DNA from: Adiantum capillus-veneris
Lineage: Eukaryota > Streptophyta > Polypodiopsida > Polypodiales > Pteridaceae
DNA length: 64,000 bases
NCBI GenBank assembly: GCA_014529385.2
Contig: CM043944.1
Span: 174,675,240-174,739,239 of the forward strand
Direction: 5' to 3'
In this document: positions 30,235 to 40,951 of the stretch, piece by piece
Numbering within the stretch: position 1 is the stretch's first letter
How the letters are laid out: every line of letters begins with the position of its first letter
Notes under the pieces: model-generated
The model's input: the letters and a program-made list of their open reading frames with translations, nothing else
The model's database searches: none
Told to the model about the DNA's origin: nothing
Program-made: the position numbers and the translations under genes

Positions 30235-31017
30235 CCTACTCTCCGAGGAGTAGAGACGTACTTCTATTGGCCTACCATGAAAGTGGACATACAAGAGTAT
30301 GTTTCAAAATGTGTAGTATGCCAAAAGACCAAGTATGATAGAGGGAAGCAACCTGGATTACCGCCATTGCCTATTCCAAATTCACCATGGGAGAGTATAT
30401 CCATGGATTTCATCTTTGGATTACCCAAGTCTATCCATGGTAATACAGGAATATGGACAATAGTTGACAGGTTTAGCAAGCAAGCACATTTTATTCCTGT
30501 CAAAAAGACTATTAAGGCACATCAAATGGCAACTCTCTTCATATCTCAGATTTTCAAGCACCATGGATTACCCACATCCATCGTGTCAGATAGAGATCCT
30601 AGAACGACCATTAATTTCTGGAAAGGTCTCTTTGAAAATCTAGGAACAAGATTGAATTTCTGTTCAGCCTATCACCCACAACCGGATGGCCAAAGTGAGA
30701 TAGCCAATCTTATGATACTCGATCTACTCAAGACTTATGTTACCGAAGTAGATCAATGCTCACAATGGGAAAAGTACTTACCTCTTGTAGAGTATGCCTA
30801 CAATAATACTGTACATACTTTTACGGGAAAAGCACCTTTTGAGATCATTGAGGGAAGACCTAAAAGTCCCTTGCTACTCAAAGTACATGGGAAGATCTTC
30901 GCCGCTGATGAGTATAGCCGTGACCTACAAGAATATTTTCGAAAGATTAGGGAGGCTATATCCATTTCTCAACAAAGGCAAAAAGCTGCTCTCCTGAGAA
31001 GCACAGAAGCGCCTTAA
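30235..31017 (+). pseudogene. Chromo-2 integrase
   Basis: The zinc-binding end reads YVSKCVVCQKTKYDRGKQPG. The catalytic core has SISMDFIFGLPKS (first aspartate), SIVSDRDPRTTINFW (second aspartate) and CSAYHPQPDGQSEIANLM (glutamate), the D-D-E triad. YLPLVEYAYNNTVHTFTGKA and PFEIIEGRPKSPLL follow, as in other chromoviruses. A 1-base frame change just before 31017 separates it from the C-terminal region. Confidence 0.92.
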
Positions 31018-31487
31018 TGTTCAAAGAAAATGATTGGGTCTTACTCAAGTTTCCTAAGGCTCGATTAAGGCAAACGACGGGCAAAAATCCTACGGGCCAT
31101 CAAAAGTATTATGCTAAACTAGCAAAAAGATACTATGGTCCTTTCCAAATCTTGAAGCCCATCAATGAGACGGCTTATCAACTCAAGTTGCCCAACCATT
31201 GGCTCATACATAATGCCTTTCATGTAAGCCTACTTAAGCCCTACAAAGGAGAGCCACCACCTGATCCAATTATTGAAGACCCTCCCGAAGTTGAAGACCA
31301 AGAAGAGGTGCTACAACCCGAAGCTATCCTTCGGCATGAAGACAAGGTACTACAACATGGTAAGATTATCCGACGGTATCTTATTAAGTTCAAAAATTAT
31401 CCTTTTGAAGATGCTAGATGGATGCAAGGAATACAGCTTAAGGATAGTATGAACCTTGTCAATGCTTACGATACTACATTAGAGTAA
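31017..31487 (+). pseudogene. Chromo-2 integrase C-terminus with chromodomain
   Basis: The frame carries the GPF/Y-type module (KENDWVLLKF, KRYYGPFQILKPINETAYQL, WLIHNAFHVSLLKPYKGEPP). An acidic linker follows, then a chromodomain-like segment: EAILRHEDKVLQHGKIIRRY, LIKFKNYPFEDARWMQG and NLVNAY. This is the feature that places the element among chromoviruses. In that group the chromodomain steers integration to marked chromatin. The ATG at 31017 is internal to the original polyprotein. Confidence 0.85.
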
Positions 31488-31583
31488 GCAAATGTACAAA
31501 TTTCTTTTAAATGACTCATGTTTTTGTCTTATAAGACTAGTCCTCTTTTTAATTGTGCACAAATTTAACTAGTATGGATGCTT

Positions 31584-31737
31584 AGAATCATGTTTGTGAT
31601 GACGATGTCTCTCAAACACCAAATAGAATTTGTCACTCTACTTTGGGAGAATGAAATGGACTAAAGAGCAGACATGCTTGTAGCAACTATGTCTCCCAAG
31701 CACCAAATGGATTAGTCATCCATCTTGGAAAGATGTC
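31584..31737 (+). repeat. Two ~70-bp repeats before the Chromo-2 polypurine tract
   Basis: Units at 31584-31655 and 31670-31737 share atgtctc(t/c)caa(a/g)caccaaat, tagtca/tgtca and a tctact/catct(t)tgg block. They match the three-unit array of Chromo-1 at 18867-19094. Confidence 0.7.
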
Positions 31738-31831
31738 GTAGGGTAAAAAGGGATCCTCTACCCGCTAAGTAAAATTGACTAATGACTAAGGCTTTATCTC
31801 TTCTACCTCATAGTCGAGGACGACTATGATT

Positions 31832-31846
31832 TCAAGAGAGAGGAGC
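31832..31846 (+). other. Polypurine tract of Chromo-2
   Basis: The purine-rich sequence caagagagaggagc abuts the 3' LTR start TGTCATAAAATC. Confidence 0.8.
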
Positions 31847-32125
31847 TGTCATAAAATCTAATATCTAATATCTAACCAACCCAAATGATTTTCTCATATT
31901 AAATTGATCACTTAATGTGGGAGAGTAAGTGGGAACAAGTGTTAAGATATAGACATGTGCTTATAGATCTATCTCAACACGGGGCCAATGGTAAAGGGGT
32001 CCAAATGAGAGATGGTCTATCAAAGAGCAAGGCTAACAAATGGAGCATAAGACTTTAGGGTTAGCTTCATTGAAGACCTCCAATAATGTGTGTAAAAGGC
32101 CTTTGACCTTAGGTAAGCTAGGGCT

Positions 32126-33600
32126 TGATGCATGGTTTTTAGGACCCCTTCTGAAGATGCAATAAAGGCACAATCAGTTGTTGGGGAGATGAGGATAATC
32201 TAGTCCAAGGGATCTCGAAAGAGAAGAAAAATCTACTTCACAAGCACCAAAGAGTAAAAAGTGCCATGGACAGAAGATACGTGGGAACGAGCTCTTATGC
32301 ATGCCTACAACCTATATCTTACAGAATAGCCCATTCTAGGTGTGAATTTCTAGTGAAATTTACACGAGGATGTTCGTGTGGACTCATAGCACAGCATACT
32401 CCGTTTTCACTTTTTTACCTACAGTAAATATTTTTCACCTACATGGTAAATACAAATCACTTTTTACATATAGTAACTTTTTTTACCCATGGTAAATATT
32501 TTTTACTGCACCCTAAGTATTTGGTAGGTAACAGTTCACTATTACTAGAAGCAGTGATTGGGCATCAACAATGCAGTTACAGGAGGAGAAAAGGGGAAAA
32601 TCTTATGGTAAAGGTGAGTCAACAGGGATAAAGACTTTTGAGTTGAAAAGAGACATGCTGATTTTTTCAAAGAACACATGTCAAAAGAAGCCATGGTTGA
32701 GGATTTTTTGAGAATTTGATATTCAAGAGGACCCAGCAGGTCCCCCCCTGACATGTGCAGAACCTCCAGTTTCAACAGCCACCTACCTGCTCTTAAATGC
32801 TGGTCAAGGCCTTATCCCCATGTGTCACAATCAGAAAAATCAGTATTTATCCTCCCCTCTCACATCACTCTAGAGAATATCTTGATGGTGACATATCAAG
32901 TGACCTCAATCTGTTGACCACCTTCAGCAAAAAGTAACCCCAATCAGCGGATTTAAGCATGTTTATCCGTAATCCTAAACCCTCTCAGAAACCTATATAA
33001 GGAGGCCTTCTCTCACTCAAAATAACAACACTTCACCCACTTCACCAAGCAATGAAGCTATGACGACATTGCTCACAACGAGGAGCTATGGATGGAGCTC
33101 TACTCTCTCTCCCTCTCTCTCTCTCCCTCTAGTATGCTACATTACTAGCCCTAAAACCTAAATAAGGAGTCTTCTCTCATGCTCCATGGCCACCATCCTC
33201 GCCATCATTCTCTAAGGTATTGATGTGTTGCTAGTAGGATCATACCTACTTGCTAGGTTGATTGTTTTTGACAAGGGATTATGCCATCCGTGGCTTGCTT
33301 CTCTATATCCTTGTTATGTATGATCAGATGCCGTTGTATTGTTAAGCTGATGTCTTGTGTATATATATGCTACATAAGGTCCCTAAGCTTTGTTTCTATG
33401 TGTTTTGCCATATGTTTTGATGCCATCATAATGCCAGAAGTCTCACTTGCCTATGTGCACTATGTGTGAGGTCCCTAAACCTCTTAATTTAGGGTGGTGC
33501 CCCTTTGTTTTGTTCTTTGCTTGTTTGCATGAGGCGTGGTTTGGGGAGTGTGCACGAGTATAGAGGCCACCCGATTGCACTGCTCTTTTTCCCGCTATCA
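32126..33600 (+). mobile_element. Solo LTR of an unrelated LTR retrotransposon (1475 bp, TSD GGGCT)
   Basis: It begins TGATGCATGG and ends CCGCTATCA, with TGAT/ATCA inverted ends and GGGCT at 32121-32125 and 33601-33605. The Chromo-2 5' LTR shows the empty site (gctagggctgagcttgagg). A TATA box at 32993-33001 (ctatataagg) and a following CT-rich tract (about 33103-33130) support plus orientation. An AT-rich array of (c)atggtaaat and ttttac motifs lies at about 32405-32520. No other copy of this LTR is in the window. Confidence 0.92.
32993..33001 (+). promoter_or_regulatory. TATA box of the 1475-bp solo LTR
   Basis: CTATATAAGG in the context aaacctatataaggaggcct, about 870 bp into the LTR. 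It is followed 100 bp later by a CT-rich tract. Confidence 0.65.
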
Positions 33601-34927
33601 GGGCTGAGCTTGAGGCGCGGGAACCCGACCCAGCTCGAGGTGCTTGTCCTGCTTGTCATGCTTGATGACTAAGGTGCTTGATGATTGAGGTGCTTGAGAT
33701 GCTTGACATGCTTGAGATGCTAAGGTTGCACTTGAGGTGAGAACCCAGCCCAAGCTTAAAGTGCTTATGAGCCAAGCTTGTGGTGGGAACTGGGCCTATG
33801 CATGAGGGGCTTGAGGTGTCAAAAAGTCAAAGATTCAATCCCTACAAGGAGGGGGCGAGCCCTACATGAGGGGGGATGAGAGAGAACACCCACACACTCA
33901 CACAAGGCATGCATAGTTCAAATAAAGCAAAAGGGACACTTGTCAAGTTCCTCCTCATGTTGCCCTCATGGTGTGCCTGAAGCCTATTGGTCGGCCACCC
34001 AAGGGGTCCAATAATAATTTAGGAGATTTAATTAAATGATTTAGCATTTATCTAGTCCTCTCTCTCAAAGGGGAAAGGGGGACACTTGTCTCAAGGCTAC
34101 CCTTGCTGCTTTTAATGCCTCCTGCTTGTGATTGGCTAGGCCTGGAGGGGTCCAATGAGCTTCAAGCATGAGCTACAAGGGGGGGTCGACCCAAGCAATC
34201 TAGGGGGTTGCTGAGGGGGTATACTCACCCACACACACTCACAAACACTCTCATTCTGTGCTATGCAAAGTGCAAGAGCTCCCTTTCCTTCTCCAAGCAA
34301 GTAGAGGTTGAGAGCCTACACCAACACTCTTGGATATGGAATGCAAATCCAACCAAGAGCCATGCTTCAATGCTTAAGCTTGCCATCTCCTTCTTCTTCA
34401 TTACTATGCTATTATGTATGCTAGCAACAAGAGTTATGATAAGTGAGGAACTAATTCTTTCTCCTACGAAATGTTTCTTCTTCCTCTTCCCTACCCTCAT
34501 TCCCTGCTAGCTCTCTCCACCTTCGAAGGTGTTTGAGGTCTTGGCACTGAGGCTTGGGACAGTTAAAGCTTTCTTCAAGTTTATGTTATGTTTGTGATGC
34601 ATGGAGCTTTCCATCTTCATTGCATCACCTAGGTCACAAGGAACACAAAGATTGTATTGTAACAAGTCTCTCTTAATGGGAGAAATCATAATACAAATGC
34701 CTATTGGAGGGGAGACAGGCTCCACATAAATCCGGTCCTCAACTGTTGTCATGTTCTCTAAATTCTCTCTCTTGCAAAAGTATTGTTCATGCCAAGTTAA
34801 CTAATTGCTATGATTGTTGCTATCTTCAATTATGTTCATCCACTATGCTCACAAAGTCATTTCTCAAAAGTACTCTCATTAATTTCCGCTACTCTCAAAT
34901 TAAATAGGCCAATTCCATTAGAGGAGC

Positions 34928-35117
34928 CTATAGAGAGCAGAAGGAGAGCCAGAAGAAGGTTGTGCTCATTTAATTGAAGAGAGAAAAGCTCAGCATTGCC
35001 CATATCTGTTGATTCCCCCATCCCCCTTTTCTTTTCTACTATCTCTGCTCTTTAATGTTGGTGCCGGTGTGTGTGTGTGTGTGTGTGTGTCTCCCCCCGT
35101 ATCTTGAGTGGTGTGGT

Positions 35118-35182
<65 letters not shown>

Positions 35183-35786
35183 TGTGTGTGCGATTGTGGT
35201 GTTCCTAGACCATGTTGCTTCACGTGTGAGAACATATGTCAAGTGAGACCCTACCATTTAGTCCATGTATACCTGGTACAAGACAGTCCTAGAATTCTTT
35301 TCTTCTCCATAACTTTGTCATGTGTTTGAAGATCTAAATGGATGAAAGCATTTTAGCTTATGTATCCTACTTGGAAAACTTAGTCAAAGCATATGCACAA
35401 AAGAATAAAACCAAATCATATGCATACCTGGAGGTTGAACATAGTGTTCACTTACCTGTAGTCCAGTGCACTTTGCAAACTTGAAAGATACAAAGATGCC
35501 TTACCAAAAAGCTAGCCTTAAAGAGCTAGTATATCATTGACATGTTGAACACGAAATGAAAGATTAGTGAAAATCAAGCCGTATGAATTGGTAACCCTTA
35601 GTGTTGCGTTGGTAATCCAAACCCTTTGCTTAGACTCTACAATGTCAAACCCCTTGGTTAGAATCTGCATGGAAACTGCTCAAACTAGCAGTCAATAGTG
35701 ACCAGCACAGTCACCGTATCTAATAGTGATTGGAATCAACTAGGGAAGTTGAACTTGTCCAGTATCCCTTGGCAGATTGCAAATGT
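34928..35786. other. Unclassified spacer with microsatellites
   Basis: It contains (GT)12 at 35067-35090 and (GA)30 at 35122-35181. No gene or transposon domain was recognised between Chromo-2 and Tat-1. Confidence 0.5.
35067..35181 (+). repeat. Microsatellites (GT)12 and (GA)30
   Basis: A GT run at 35067-35090 and, 31 bp later, a pure GA run at 35122-35181. Open frames across them are artefacts. Confidence 0.96.
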
Positions 35787-36626
35787 TGTTAAACACATTT
35801 TTGAAACCCCATTTCTTTGTAAAATTGTGCATATGGACATGACACATGAGGTAAAAAATGTGGTGGTATTTGTTTTGGTGGGATTTTTGGTTTGATTTAA
35901 CAAGCACATGTACATGCAGGGCAAGTCGTTGGGGTAGCGCCAGCTATCGAGTTACTGCAAGTGCCCGTGAGAGAGTTTTTTGAAGGGAGACTTGTACATA
36001 GCTAAAACTCATGTACAAACTTAAAAAAGTTCAGCCAAATTCCAAAAATTTGCAATTTTTAGCTCGTTATGCGTCCTTGATGGTTTTTGATGCAATTTTT
36101 GCCCTCGTCTTGCCTTCTCTATGTGTAGTCGTATCGAGACAGCCTCAATTTTGCATGTAGCAGCATGTGGATTCAATTTTGTTCATCTTTTGCTTTCTTG
36201 CCAGTTATTTTTGATGCTTTCCTCCAAGCTTTAAAGTGCCTCAATTGGACTTGTGCTCTACAGGTTACGAGTAGTTCTTTGCAAGGTTATGGCTATGGCA
36301 GATAGATTGGGAGGGCATGTATCTATGAATTTTGGAATTGATGTTGAAGTTGTGGGTTTGTGATGTTCAATTGTGAAAGGGGGTGCCCTTGTATTCATAT
36401 TCATTGGTCGGTGTGTGTTGTAAATCCATGCTTGGACAGGGTTTTGCTCTTATGTGCTATGGTCCTTTGGGTGGGCGTGTGCTTGTCAATTCCCAAGGAA
36501 GTATAGGCCTTTTATTTGGGGTTTACTAAGATTTGGTTTGGTATAATTTGTGGTGCTAAGGTTGAAGTTTGAACGCTCTTGGGCTATATAACTATAGAGG
36601 TGTCCCACTTTTTCTTTTGCCCAACA
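35787..36626 (+). repeat. Tat-1 5' LTR (840 bp)
   Basis: It starts TGTTAAACACATTTTTG and ends CTTTTGCCCAACA. Shared stretches with the right LTR include tgtacatgcaggncaagtcg, tggggtagcgccag and ggtcctttgggtgggc, and gggctatata near the end. Confidence 0.88.
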
Positions 36627-36631
36627 ATGTT

Positions 36632-36646
36632 TTGGTGCCCGCCATC
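36632..36646 (+). other. Putative primer binding site of Tat-1
   Basis: TTGGTGCCCGCCATC stands five bases after the LTR end. The TGGTGCC/TGGCGCC start is usual for Tat/Athila-type Gypsy elements. The exact tRNA was not identified. Confidence 0.45.
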
Positions 36647-36685
36647 GAGGAATTGCTTCAAGCTACCTTCAATTTACAGGTTTTG

Positions 36686-36853
36686 GAAGACATGGTGTTT
36701 AGTTTTCCGAGGTTTAGTGGGAAATCAAATGAATCTGCCAAATATTTCATTGATCGAATGGAGTTTTCTTGCCTTCTTGCAAGACCCGGTGTTGGTGCTG
36801 CAAATCCTGTACTTCTGTTTGAAGGGAGATGCTAGGGAATGGTTGGAATGCTA
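36686..36853 (+). pseudogene. Tat-1 gag, N-terminal fragment
   Basis: The translation VFSFPRFSGKSNESAKYFID, then RMEFSCLLARPG, then (after a frame shift) FCLKGDAREWLECYVD corresponds to the start of the retrotransposon gag core, with its F-P-x-F-x-G and L-K-G-x-A-x-x-W landmarks. It breaks off at the Gyp-Y LTR. Confidence 0.65.
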
Positions 36854-37281
36854 TGTTGACTAGGTATGATTTAGTTAGATAATGATCAATCATATTTTAC
36901 TTAGTCGGATTTTTCTTAGTCAGACTATGGTGAATTGGGTATTTACAGTTAGTGATTGTGCCAAGATTTGAGTAGTTATGACTACATTCTGATGGAGTAC
37001 CTTTGGGGGTTAATTTGCGCTTTGTAGAGAGATAGAGAGGGTGACGAGAACCCTAAAGTTGTAGTCTTGTTTTTTAATGAAATATGAACTCTGAGTTTTG
37101 CCTTAATCTCTTTTAACTCTATCTATTCATCTTTGTATGTTATCTTACTTAGTCGAACATTAGTTATGAGTTTTGTGAGAGTTGTGATGTTTCTCTACTA
37201 AGTCTAATTATGCAAATGGGTATTTAGTCTCTGTTTGAGAGTATGTGAGTGGGAGATTTATGTGTTGGATAAGCCACAACA
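36854..37281 (+). repeat. Putative Gyp-Y 5' LTR (428 bp)
   Basis: It begins TGTTGACTAGGTATG directly after the interrupted Tat-1 gag and ends AAGCCACAACA, giving TGTTG/CAACA inverted ends. A primer-site-like TTTGGCGATCCTGATGTG follows at 37284. No matching 3' LTR was found in the window, so the call rests on position and end structure. Confidence 0.5.
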
Positions 37282-37816
37282 CATTTGGCGATCCTGATGT
37301 GTTATAGCCTTGTTAGGCTGCAATCTTTGGAATTGTATTGGAGAGAGCCTAGACATGAGGAAGAGTGAACAACCAGGACAAGCTTTCTATGAAGGTTATT
37401 TTCTGTACATGATGGACAGAGTTGTGTACTGAGTTTTGTAATTGAGTTGGTGATAATGCATGTCAGAAAGACTTAGAAGAGTATCAAGAGTTTATTATAC
37501 TAGGGCTCAGGCCCAAGCAGGAAATGTGGATACCTTTCATTATGACCAAACCATAGATGAGGAAGGAGAACAAGATGATGATGGAATTTACGCAAAGAAA
37601 CAGGTAGGGGAGAGTTCACGAGCAGCAGATGAAAGGCAAGTGAGGCAATTTATAGGAGCTTTACTTCTGACAGCAGCACCTACAAGAAGTAAGAGAAGAC
37701 TCTACTTTGACCCACTACATGTCTCTACCAGGCAAAGAACTAGGATAGTACCTCAACCTAATCTTATGGCCCAACTTAAGTCGTCGTCGCCATCCCCGTC
37801 ATCGTCACCGACATAG
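37282..37816 (+). pseudogene. Gyp-Y leader and gag-like remnant
   Basis: After the putative primer site there is a 118-codon open stretch (37460-37816) with a basic start RLRRVSRVYYTRAQAQAG, an acidic part and a serine-rich end (SSSPSPSSS). It lies where gag should begin, but no gag motif is visible. It breaks off near the Gyp-X LTR. Confidence 0.35.
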
Positions 37817-37829
37817 TTCCAGGTTGCAT

Positions 37830-38130
37830 CAGTCCATTGCATCGTCATTGTACCACCTTGTGCAATCATAAGTAGACCACTCTCGCCGACGAGAGTGGGG
37901 CCTTCGGAGGATGGTTTTACAACATCTCTGGTGTCGTATCTCTCTTCTCTCTCTATATCTCAATCTCATCCACTCGCACACACAGTGTCCATTCACTTTG
38001 TTTGTGATCATAGCACTTTCCATTAAGAACGGAAGGCTCTCCCTTCCATAAGAACTAAAAGGAACCTTGAGCACAGTTCGGAGCACTCATCTTGAGCAAA
38101 GCGCAAACAATCATTCCGCTGCACCTAACA
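37830..38130 (+). repeat. Right part of the Gyp-X 5' LTR
   Basis: The sequence ends CTGCACCTAACA directly before a perfect initiator-tRNA primer site. Upstream is a CT-rich tract (37930-37960) and a run of short G/C-rich blocks. The left end of the LTR and a second copy were not found. Confidence 0.5.
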
Positions 38131-38143
38131 TTGGTATCAGAGC
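38131..38143 (+). other. Primer binding site of Gyp-X
   Basis: TTGGTATCAGAGC, a perfect match to the plant initiator-methionine tRNA primer site, follows CCTAACA. Confidence 0.85.
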
Positions 38144-38574
38144 TTTGGCAGTGTTCTGTATCACTCAAGGAAAGAACCACAGATTTTTTTTTGCTTGTTG
38201 AGGTCGCACGAACCCAAGTTCGCTTGGGCGTGTCGATTCCTAATCGTGTTTGTTGAAGAGTGACAGGAATCCCAGGAAAGAAGGGCTTGTCCAACCTCCC
38301 CTTGTGTCTCTTTTCACTCATCGAGAGCGGACCGTGCACTTAGCGGCCGGCCAATCGACGTGAGGTGGGAAAAAGCAACCTTGGTGTGAGCGCAAGGTCG
38401 CCAAGGGGTGCGCCCGCGGAAAAGAGTAGAACTCGGGTGAAGAGAAGATCCTTCTCAAACGCAATTTGCATGCGAAAGAAAACCTCAAGAATCTCAAGAA
38501 CCCAAGAACCCAAGAACCCAAGACCCTCAAGAACCCAAGTTCCTCATGAACTTAAGAACCAAAGATCATAGTGC

Positions 38575-39718
38575 ATGGTCGTCACCCGAAGCGGAATGGA
38601 TACTTCGCATACAGGTAATGAGCATGAGAGAGGCGGCGAAGATTTTTCCCCACCAGGAGATATTTTCGACCCTCCCCCTTCGCCATCTACGCTACGAGTT
38701 GTACTAACTCCTATGGAGATGATGGTCAAGTCAATGATGGACATGATGCTGGCTCAGACAAGAAGCAACTTGCATTACGATGGACCGAAATGAAAGAAAT
38801 GCAATACAACAACAAGAAGCGAATCGAGTTGCGTTGGCACAACAAGAGACCAATCGCCTTGCTTTCGAACGTGAGCGCGATGAAAGAAATGACCGAAAAG
38901 CAGAAAGGGAGGCCGAGCGTGCCGCTCAAAGAGAGCTACGCACTCAAGAATTGCTTTGACAAGTGCTAGCCTCGAAGACCGAACCACCCAAAGATCGTGG
39001 GAGTTCCTCAAGTGGTGCAAGCTACGATGCGGATTCCAACCATCCAGTCACAGAGAAGTTGACTTTCAGTAAGTATGACGGTAAGATTGATGCTACGGTT
39101 ATTCATTCTTGATTGCATCAATTTAATGCTTATTTTGCGACAATTAAGAAGACAGGAAATAGCAAAGTTTTGACGGCAGCTATGTACCTTGCCGGTGATG
39201 CCATCAATTGGTACCACGCATGGCAAGAGGCACAACTAGCCGCGCACCTAGAGGAAGCCGACGAATTCACGTCCCTTTCCTTCAATTGGGTTGATTTCCA
39301 AGACAAGCTCAAGGCGCGGTTTATGCCACCTCAATACCTTGCACGATCGAAGGGCGATTGACGCGCTCTCAAGCAAAATGGTATGCCAGTTATGTCTTTT
39401 TCTAACCGTGTTTTGCAGCTAGGCACTCAATTACGCAAATCGGATAATGAGCGCAAGGAGGCTTTTCTTTTTGGATTAGACGACTATATCAAGTTCGATG
39501 TAGAAGTTTTCGATCCAATCGATCTCAATAAGGCGGTAGCAATTGCTCTCGCACAGGAGATGAAGCACAACAAGAAAAAGCCTAAGGAGAACAAGACTTC
39601 CACAAGTACCTCGCAGACTTCTCAGAACCCTCAGCACGGTAAGAACGGTAAGAATGGTAAGAATAGTAACTCTTCTAACCAATCTTCCAACAGTCTCAGA
39701 AAAGAATTCTTCCAATGA
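38575..39718 (+). pseudogene. Gyp-X gag
   Basis: ATG at 38575 opens MVVTRSGMDTSHTGNEHERG and a proline-rich stretch, then frame is lost. The gag core reappears at 39050-39360 as KLTFSKYDGKIDATVIHS, ATIKKTGNSKVLTAAMYLAG, DAINWYHAWQEAQLAAHLEE and FNWVDFQDKLKARFMPPQYL, a typical W-x-x-F-K-x-x-L-x-x-R-F gag core. A further piece (39383-39718) reads VLQLGTQLRKSDNERKEAFL, FGLDDYIKFDVEVFDPIDLN, and a KKKPKENKTSTSTSQTSQNP tail. Stops and frame changes separate the parts. Related Gypsy gags have this layout. Confidence 0.78.
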
Positions 39719-39719
39719 A

Positions 39720-40409
39720 TCTAAGGGTAAGGCTAACACAATTGCTAAACCTAAGCTTACTCCAGATGAAAAGGTAGCACAAGGAATTGTAGGAGGATAC
39801 ATCACGTCGGAAGAGCAAAGCACTTATTCTAAGGAAAGTGATTGTTTTCATTGTCACATTAAGGGTCACATAAAAAGAACATGTCCTAAGCTTGAATCAA
39901 ATGAATCTAAAGAATCCACAGAATCCACTTCCTCTCTCAATGCAATGAATGATAACACGAGTGTGCCCCAAGTTTCTCACGACCCTCCCATTGATGATTC
40001 TCTCATTAAATGTTATGGTCGTACGTCTGGACAACGTTTTGTCACATTGTTTGACCCAAGTAGTATGCATGATGTGATCAGTTCCTCTCTTGTTGAGAGA
40101 GCCCGCCTCGAAGTTAGTCCGAGATCTCCTATCGAGGTCTCTGGCTTTCATCCCGGTATGGACGCTCTCATCACGGAGGAGTGCCTTGATGTGTTGTTTG
40201 GAATTCAACAAGTTGCCTTCACTAAAATATTTGTTGTTTCTCCTCTCTCAGGATGTGATATGATTTTGGGCATTCGATGGTTTCGTGATAATAACCCTCT
40301 CATTGATTTTGAGGCTAACACTTTAACTCTCAATGTCAAAAGTGATTCTCCTATTGTCATTCATGGAGAGGACATTGTTCATTCTCCATCTCTCATTGCT
40401 AATATGTAG
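39720..40409 (+). pseudogene. Gyp-X zinc knuckle and protease
   Basis: The frame shows a CCHC zinc knuckle CFHCHIKGHIKRTC at 39843-39884. A retropepsin-like domain follows with FVTLFDPSSMHDVISSSLVE, where D-P-S-S replaces the D-S/T-G active site. GCDMILGIRWFRDNNPLIDF matches the M-I-L-G-x-x-W block that ends Gypsy proteases. With the active-site glycine changed it cannot be an active enzyme as written. No reverse transcriptase of the same type follows, so Gyp-X is truncated near 40440. Confidence 0.8.
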
Positions 40410-40951
40410 GACAAGATTGAAAGGATTCGAGAAAAGGAGACTCTCTCAGTCTCTTGACAACACAAAAATCAGCCACCATAGGCTCAAGAAAATGTGATCA
40501 TAATTGACATCACTGAGCAATAAGCACCAGATTAGTTATTTGAAGGAAATCTGGAGCAGCAAACTAAAGAGAATTGTGATGAGTGGGCATGTAAATGTAA
40601 CCAATGGTTGGAAGGTTAGGAAATAGATGTAATGGCTGTTACTAGGTCTAAGGCTAATGGACGTATTGATTGGAAAGAGCAAAGAGGAATCATAGACCAG
40701 GTTTAGAAGGAGTAGAGAAATCAAAATGTGGATTATATTACTTCAGATATAAGGAGAATCAGTTGCAATAGCAACCTGCAAGACCCTTAATGAAAAAGGA
40801 TGACAAGGATTGGTTTGAGGTATTAATTAACTCCCCATTGTAATTATCTTTAGATTAGTTATTATGTATGTTTCCAACCTTCAAAGACAGATTGTTGAAT
40901 AGATTGTTATCAAGGGATTATCCAATTTAGAGAAACCACACAATTGAGCCA
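40410..40951 (+). other. Gyp-X/Gyp-Y junction region
   Basis: Sequence passes from the end of the Gyp-X protease into Gyp-Y. A short MAVTRSKANGRIDWKE near 40630 resembles the linker before Gypsy protease in elements of the Gyp-Y kind. The exact junction is not resolvable by eye. Confidence 0.4.

Larger units (their letters stand above)
24696..34922 (+). mobile_element. Chromo-2: nearly full-length, inactivated Gypsy chromovirus
   Basis: It is bounded by LTRs starting TGTCATAAAATCTAATATC and flanked by GGAGC at 24691-24695 and 34923-34927. It has an initiator-tRNA primer site, gag with zinc knuckle, protease, reverse transcriptase, RNase H, integrase with GPF/Y region, a chromodomain-like C-terminus and a polypurine tract, in Gypsy chromovirus order. 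In-frame stops (27037, 27448, 28786, 29474, 30232) and frameshifts near 28880, 29585 and 31000 inactivate it. The 3' LTR carries a 1475-bp foreign solo LTR. Solo or partial relatives of its LTR lie at 15192-16784 and 47269-48839, so the family was prolific here. Confidence 0.94.
31847..34922 (+). repeat. Chromo-2 3' LTR, interrupted by a foreign solo LTR
   Basis: Without the 1475-bp insertion and its duplicated 5 bp the LTR is 1596 bp. It starts TGTCATAAAATC. Its last bases read CCATTAGA instead of the CTATTACA of the 5' LTR, one transversion in the terminal CA. TSD GGAGC follows. Confidence 0.9.
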
